The notes under the pieces are model-generated. The model had not been told where the DNA came from. It saw only the letters and a list, made by a program, of their open reading frames with translations, and ran no database searches. DNA of 64,000 nt from Bolinopsis microptera. Lineage: Eukaryota; Ctenophora; Tentaculata; Lobata; Bolinopsidae. The position numbers and the translations under genes are program-made. The stretch lies in NCBI RefSeq assembly GCF_026151205.1, contig NC_087081.1, positions 2,423,246-2,487,245 of the forward strand. Direction: 5' to 3'. Positions 59,098 through 64,000 of this stretch are shown here, in pieces; position 1 is the first letter of the stretch; every line of letters begins with the position of its first letter.

Positions 59098-60955
59098 ATC
59101 TCGACGAGGGAGCTGGGAGAGATAGAACTTAGCTAAAATGATAGGGAAAGGGTTAAACAAAGTTTTGAAAACATTAAAAACGAAATAGCGTAATCTAAAT
59201 CATTTGATGATTTGAAACCCCCGCCCTGCCCCATCGGCTGATCGGCACGCCCGAGAGCGCGGTAAAATATAGAAATATATGCTGAAGTGAGTGTGGTTTA
59301 TATAAAACTTTCGGATACATTTTATGAATGAATTTGTGCGTGACTATAAAATTATGGCATGACTAGAGCCGCGCACACGTGCCAGTTACCACACATTTGA
59401 AACTTATTCTTACAATAACACTAATTACAGTGGAATGTGTAATGTCAAATGGGAGCGGTGTGAACAGAGCTGAGTGTAGCCGTGTGTACGGAGGAGCTGT
59501 ATTAAGTGTCATCTAAGAAGATAATATGCCATTATTCCGTTTTATTAATATTACAGTATTTGGCGACTGGCTGGCCGATGGTGCTGTGTATCTTTTGGAA
59601 GGACAATACAAGGTCAGCAATATAAAGTATATCCCCGGGTCAAAATCGGAAAAAATTAGAATATTTATATTCTTCGTTAAGATTTACATGATGAACTATA
59701 TTTTTCGCTTAGATTCGCAAGATAAGCCTGTTTTAGGACTAGTACATGGATTTACATCCAAATTGGTCAAAAATTGGCTGAGTTATGAGCTTTAAAAAAT
59801 ATGCCCACATTTGGGCATACGATTTTGCCCAAATTTGCTTTTGCCTAAATTCGATCAAACTTCAATATTTTTTAATGAGACTAACTCTATGTGAAAGATA
59901 TACCTCAGTGTTTGTTGAATATAGTGATTACTAAGTAAAAAGACCTCTATGAAAAAAATTGGGAAAATTGCACATAATATTATCTCGGTTCGGAATACTA
60001 GCCAAAATTATGACTTTATTAAAATTGAAATAACTCTATCAGTTTTCAATATTTTTGCAAGAACTTTTTGGAATCGATTAAGAATTGCATTTCAAGCTTA
60101 TTGTGCCGGCAAAAATTGTTGATGTAGGCCTCCAAGGAGATATCCGGGTCAAAATCGGAAAAAATCCTATATTTTAATATACTTTAATATGGTTGCCCCC
60201 CCCCCCCCCCCCAATGTTTGAGTGACACACTAACTATGCAGTTTTACCTGTTTAGAGGGGTTTTCAAAGAAAGTTTTAGTTCCCAAAGTCCGTCTCAAAT
60301 ACCAAAAGCAAAACTACCAGTACCATTAGCTTTAAACCTGGGATATCACTAATTTTACAAATAATAACATAATATCGAGTATGGAGGCCGGAGGGGTTAG
60401 AGGATGGTATTAAACTAAAAGTATAACAGCTAGGCTGTAATAATATCCAAGATTGTCAGAAAATATCGTCTAATCAAGCCAGAAAAGTTTGGTAACTTAT
60501 CGACTATCGAGTAATCGCACGTACGACAGGTTTCTCGTTTATCTCACCAAAAACTTCAGCAGCTTTTTTTCTCATCGTCAGATTCACTTATTCCATACGT
60601 AATGACCCTCCTGCTTCTATATCGTCCTCTTCAGCTTCTGTCTTTACTGCTCTCTCCGCGGCCATCTGTAAATGGGGGGTTGTAAAAAGATAAAAAATGT
60701 AGTATACAGTTTTCAGCCAATCAGAAGACAGAATGAATCAAACGGTTTTTCTTTCCAAACTGATCGCTTGTTCAGGTTAGACGATACGAAATTTCAGTGG
60801 CCTTTTACTCCCAAGTTATAGACATATTTCATTAAAAACACTGTTTGTGGCTCTCGCAAGCTGATCTGTAAATTTTATAGCAAACTTAATATTGTGATAG
60901 TGAATATTTTACCTTGAGCGGGCCCGTCACAGTTGACAAAAAGAAGTATCTCGAC

Positions 60956-62152
60956 CGGTGACCGACAACTAGGAACCTCTCATTTCGGCCTCCCACAGGT
61001 ATCACATCACATGGCCCAATCAGTGACGTATCATTTGTGATGTGATCCATATTATAACCATCCTAACAGCCGGACAACCAAGAACCTGGGTAGGGTTTAC
61101 ATGTCAGTTCAGTAAGTAGCTGTGTATTATGAAGTATATTAAGAAGTGTTTGAGCTCTCGGTATGTGTTCACATTACGGACGTGAGCCGGGTCCGAACGA
61201 TGTGAGCCGGGTCCGAAAGGGGCTGGTTCTCGTATCCAAGGATGTGAGCCGAGCATGCAATGGGAGTGATACGAGACATAAAATCACAAGTGCGGGAGTT
61301 GATCAGCTGTTAATATACAACCGCACTTCTGGTATATATACTGAAACGTGAACATGAAGAGTATCGGTTTCAATTCAACATGCCTGCTTTCTCCAAATTC
61401 ATCGAAGGACAGAGAGGATCTCAACAGCTGGTGGACACGGACGGTTACATCTACTCCAGAAAGAAGGCTAAAGATACAGCCATCCACTCTGCTTGGCGAT
61501 GCCGGAAGCACAACCCTCCTACCAAGTGTCCCAATCATGCCTACCTCAACCTGTCAGATAACGCTTTATCCCTTGGCTCCAAACTCCACAACCACCCTGC
61601 TGACAACATTGCACCACAGAAGCGTGAAGTCCTCTCCTCACTGAAGCGGAAAGCTGCTGAACAGCCCTTGTCGGTGACCCAGAACCTCCTCTCTGAAGTC
61701 CTAGCAGATTCAACTGATTCGATCGACTGGGTGTTGGAAAAAACCCCTTCTAAGAAAAGGATTAGAAGGAAAACTTCCAATGACCAGTTGTTCCAGATCT
61801 GTTACAAATACTCTGATTGCTCTAGCAAGGTTGACTATCTGTTTGAGATTGCCAAATACTTTGGCCATGAGATTGATATTGAGTAATGTATTCTGTATGT
61901 AATTATTATGTTGGGTTTGAACTATCATTATCTTGAAAAAAATCTTTGTCTTAATTAATGAGTGCAGAAATATATACAGCACAGCTGTGAAATCGGTGGA
62001 CACCTGAAAGTTTAAAGTATCTCCAGAGGTTCCTAGTTGTCGGGGATATGTCATGATTGGTTCCTAGTTGTCGGAACTGATTGGATTTCCCAAGCTTGCA
62101 TGTTAATTAGTTAACTAGGTAAAATTGAAAGGTTCCTAGTTGTCCGTCAGCC
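60956..62152 (+). mobile_element. FLYWCH-carrying TIR element, copy 2
   Basis: Same element in the second unit, flanked by ATCTCGAC at 60948-60955 and 62153-62160. It came with the segmental duplication and is not a second transposition. Confidence 0.8.
61380..61886 (+). CDS. FLYWCH zinc-finger protein (168 aa), copy 2
   Basis: Same protein as the copy at 58325, without any amino-acid change that I can see. Upstream TATA-like sequence and downstream TIRs are also identical, so both copies have the same chance of being expressed. Confidence 0.78.
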   Translation: MPAFSKFIEGQRGSQQLVDTDGYIYSRKKAKDTAIHSAWRCRKHNPPTKCPNHAYLNLSDNALSLGSKLHNHPADNIAPQKREVLSSLKRKAAEQPLSVTQNLLSEVLADSTDSIDWVLEKTPSKKRIRRKTSNDQLFQICYKYSDCSSKVDYLFEIAKYFGHEIDIE

Positions 62153-62475
62153 ATCTCGACGAGGGAGCTGGGAGAGATAGAACTTAGCTAAAATGATAGG
62201 GAAAGGGTTAAACAAAGTTTTGAAAACATTAAAAACGAAATAAGCAGCATTAATAACAAACATGATGAGCCATAATCAGAGTAACACACCACGTAACCAA
62301 TTGCCATGGTTACGCGCAAGTTGAAGTAACACAGTTACGATAGATATTGATATAATTTCATAAATATAGCCGAAAAGACAGACAAGTAAGTATTTTAGTT
62401 GAGGTTATGATATGTTAAAGAGTAAAAGGTTTTGCAATTCAGCTGGCTGCCAAAATCAGCGGTCAATCCAAAGAT

Positions 62476-62522
62476 AGATTTTAGTGACGATCGTATAATA
62501 AACTATATCGTCACTAAAATCT
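62476..62522. repeat. Inverted repeat, 47 bp
   Basis: AGATTTTAGTGACGAT and its complement ATCGTCACTAAAATCT flank a 15-bp AT loop. It may be a small foldback MITE. Confidence 0.8.
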
Positions 62523-63394
62523 CATTATATGTAACTACTGACAGTTCTGCCCGACAGTTCCGCCCAATCTAGATCAATTGCTTCCATGGGATGATGCGAC
62601 GAATCAAAACAAAGTTTTAAAAACAACCTTTCGTTGGTTGTACGTAAATCCGGACCTCTGTCAAGGAGCTGGTCGGATCCACACTTGCCGGTGAGGAACA
62701 ATTACTGAAAACTGTCATGATATTTCACTTTCACTGCTTTTTACTAAAAAATGGCTTAATTTGCATGATTTTAATCCCATCCACCCTATTCTTACTAGTA
62801 ACATAGATTACTATTGAAAATATAGGTAGAGTGAATGGGTTCAGCCACAGACCTCAAATTACATTGCCCGTATGCATGGAAACGAGTCATCTTTAAGCAA
62901 TTCTAAGTAGTTTTGTATGTATCATCGCGTCTGGATCTGTCAGCATTGATTTACTTTAGCATATTATGACGTTTATACTTGTCCGGCTAAACACGGCTTT
63001 GTATAGATACGATAGGAAGTCTGTCTCATTAGGAAGAACTAATAAGAATTATTAAGAACTCATGCAGACAATTTTTAGAAGTGCAGCAACGTGTGTCAAG
63101 GTGTGCTACAAATAGAAATTATCATTGTCAGGTATATTACAGCAGCTTCCTGTCTTTTAGCTTTATTTTCTAAGAATTGCTACGATGTTGCTAGGGGACC
63201 ACTATGGCGTTACAATGGTGTTGCTGTGGCGTTGCTAAGGTACCCTTCAGCTCTGTTCAGACCATAAGTTGCTTTTAAAAGGTCAAATAAATATACTCAT
63301 GGGTTTACTTTTAGGAAGTTTCTGGAGTCAAAGAAATAACAACACAGATTTTGGCTGAATTTGCTTGAACTTATTCAAAACAATTCATTTCGGC

Positions 63395-63760
63395 GTCCGG
63401 ACTCTACGGCTTGAGACACTCTTAAATGCACTCGCTGTTTACATTTGAAAGTTTGCATGATATTAACGACCCAGGAATATCTATAATGTATAGTACAGTA
63501 TGACTATCGTTTTCAGATAAGTTCAACCCGCTATGTGTTCAAATCAGTGTTTCATTTCATCGGCTGTATCATAGGTCAAGATAAATATTTCTTGATGAGA
63601 TAAAAGCTTACTTTCGAAGAACATTTCCTGTAACCATGGGCACCCTAATTTGATATGGAATTCTATCTATTTTGATCGAAAATATGAAACAAATATTTCC
63701 CGCCGTAGAGTCCTAGTCTCTACTGCGCCGCCGTAGAGTCTTACGTCGTTGAGTCTCACA
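63395..63760. repeat. Relative of the telomere-loop foldback repeat
   Basis: Left GTCCGGACTCTACGGC (63396), right CGCCGTAGAGTC twice (63703 and 63731). The same termini as 36690-36803, but with a 300-bp unrelated interior. Confidence 0.6.
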
Positions 63761-64000
63761 CCCTATAAGAGTACCGGTAACCGGTACCATCGTTTAGATG
63801 GATACAGGCACCCTGGGGATCTCCAAATAATATGTAGATGGCTGAAATCATTGGATGATGATTAATCACTCTACACTCGACTGTCACGTGACTTTTGAAA
63901 CCTGTTCTCTAGGTGGCCATGAATAACCCTATAATATGATTCCAACCCTAATCCAACCCAATCTCTAACAAAAGCATATGCCAAAACCCTAACCCTTTAG

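Larger units (their letters stand above)
56128..59187. repeat. 3.06-kb tandem duplication, unit 1
   Basis: Repeated at 59188-62242. Reading the two side by side I find one substitution (C at 56326, T at 59386) and a shorter poly(C) run in unit 2 (22 versus 17). Junction bases TA are shared by both breakpoints. A 89-codon frame at 56466-56735 is present in both but looks non-coding. Confidence 0.95.
59188..62242. repeat. 3.06-kb tandem duplication, unit 2
   Basis: Direct copy of 56128-59187, 5 bp shorter through the poly(C) run near 60196-60212. Ends at CGAAATA, after which the sequence (AGCAGCATTAATAAC) is unique. Confidence 0.95.
62243..64000. other. Intergenic, short inverted repeats only
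   Basis: No coding frame. A hairpin with 16-bp arms (TTTTAGTGACGAT and complement) lies at 62476-62522. A GACTCTACGGC-bounded segment spans about 63395-63750. The window ends in AACCCTAACCC-like sequence. Confidence 0.5.

Noticed and set aside
63940-64000. Telomere at the window end
   Set aside because: Only a few degenerate CCCTAA-like units; not a tandem telomere tract.

Overview
The window is nuclear DNA of a metazoan. Protein-coding genes are split by many GT-AG introns, intergenic DNA is AT-rich and full of transposon debris, and the largest gene is a complete CBP/p300 acetyltransferase with the animal domain order TAZ1-KIX-bromodomain-RING/PHD-HAT-ZZ-TAZ2. I cannot name the species. 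An early-branching or marine invertebrate is a guess from the divergent KIX and missing C-terminal NCBD of CBP and from the mix of Penelope, hAT and Harbinger elements.

Layout. 9-887: small three-exon gene for a secreted F5/8 type C (fucolectin-like) protein. 888-6487: minisatellites, an orphan minus-strand ORF with a Regnase-like N-terminal helical domain, and a LINE-ORF1-like element (3866-5196) lying inside a 60-65 bp tandem array. 6488-7850: hAT-like non-autonomous element with an internal minisatellite. 7851-12669: gene-poor DNA with one long palindrome. 12670-14279 (minus): complete five-exon EBP2 (EBNA1BP2) ribosome-biogenesis gene. 14401-15853: two decayed, opposed coding remnants, one resembling the C-terminus of a non-LTR reverse transcriptase. 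15854-20512: no gene I can support, then 20513-47192 (plus): CBP/p300 in 35 exons, 1806 codons plus stop, reading frame consistent across every junction.

CBP introns carry datable insertions: a hAT MITE with a perfect 8-bp target duplication (28975-29418) and, in the 5.8-kb intron 17, a 5'-truncated Penelope-like element with an intact GIY-YIG endonuclease and an inverted partial copy (34158-36632). The Penelope copy is itself split by an element capped by poly(G) and poly(C). The inverted Penelope arm preserves the empty site, so that insertion and its 8-bp duplication can be proved inside the window.

Downstream of CBP (47193-64000) lies a transposon graveyard: a hAT MITE (48125-48714), a Harbinger MITE (50454-50624), a decayed ORF of an unrecognised repeat family (52350-53110), a hAT element (54258-55916) with a second poly(G)/poly(C)-capped element nested in it, and a nearly perfect 3.06-kb tandem duplication (56128-62242). 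Each duplicated unit holds a 1.2-kb element with TIRs, an 8-bp target duplication and an intact FLYWCH zinc-finger ORF.

The host genes (F5/8C lectin, EBP2, CBP) have unrelated jobs and only share a neighbourhood. The most novel material is mobile DNA: the homopolymer-capped elements with self-complementary subterminal blocks, and the FLYWCH-carrying element.
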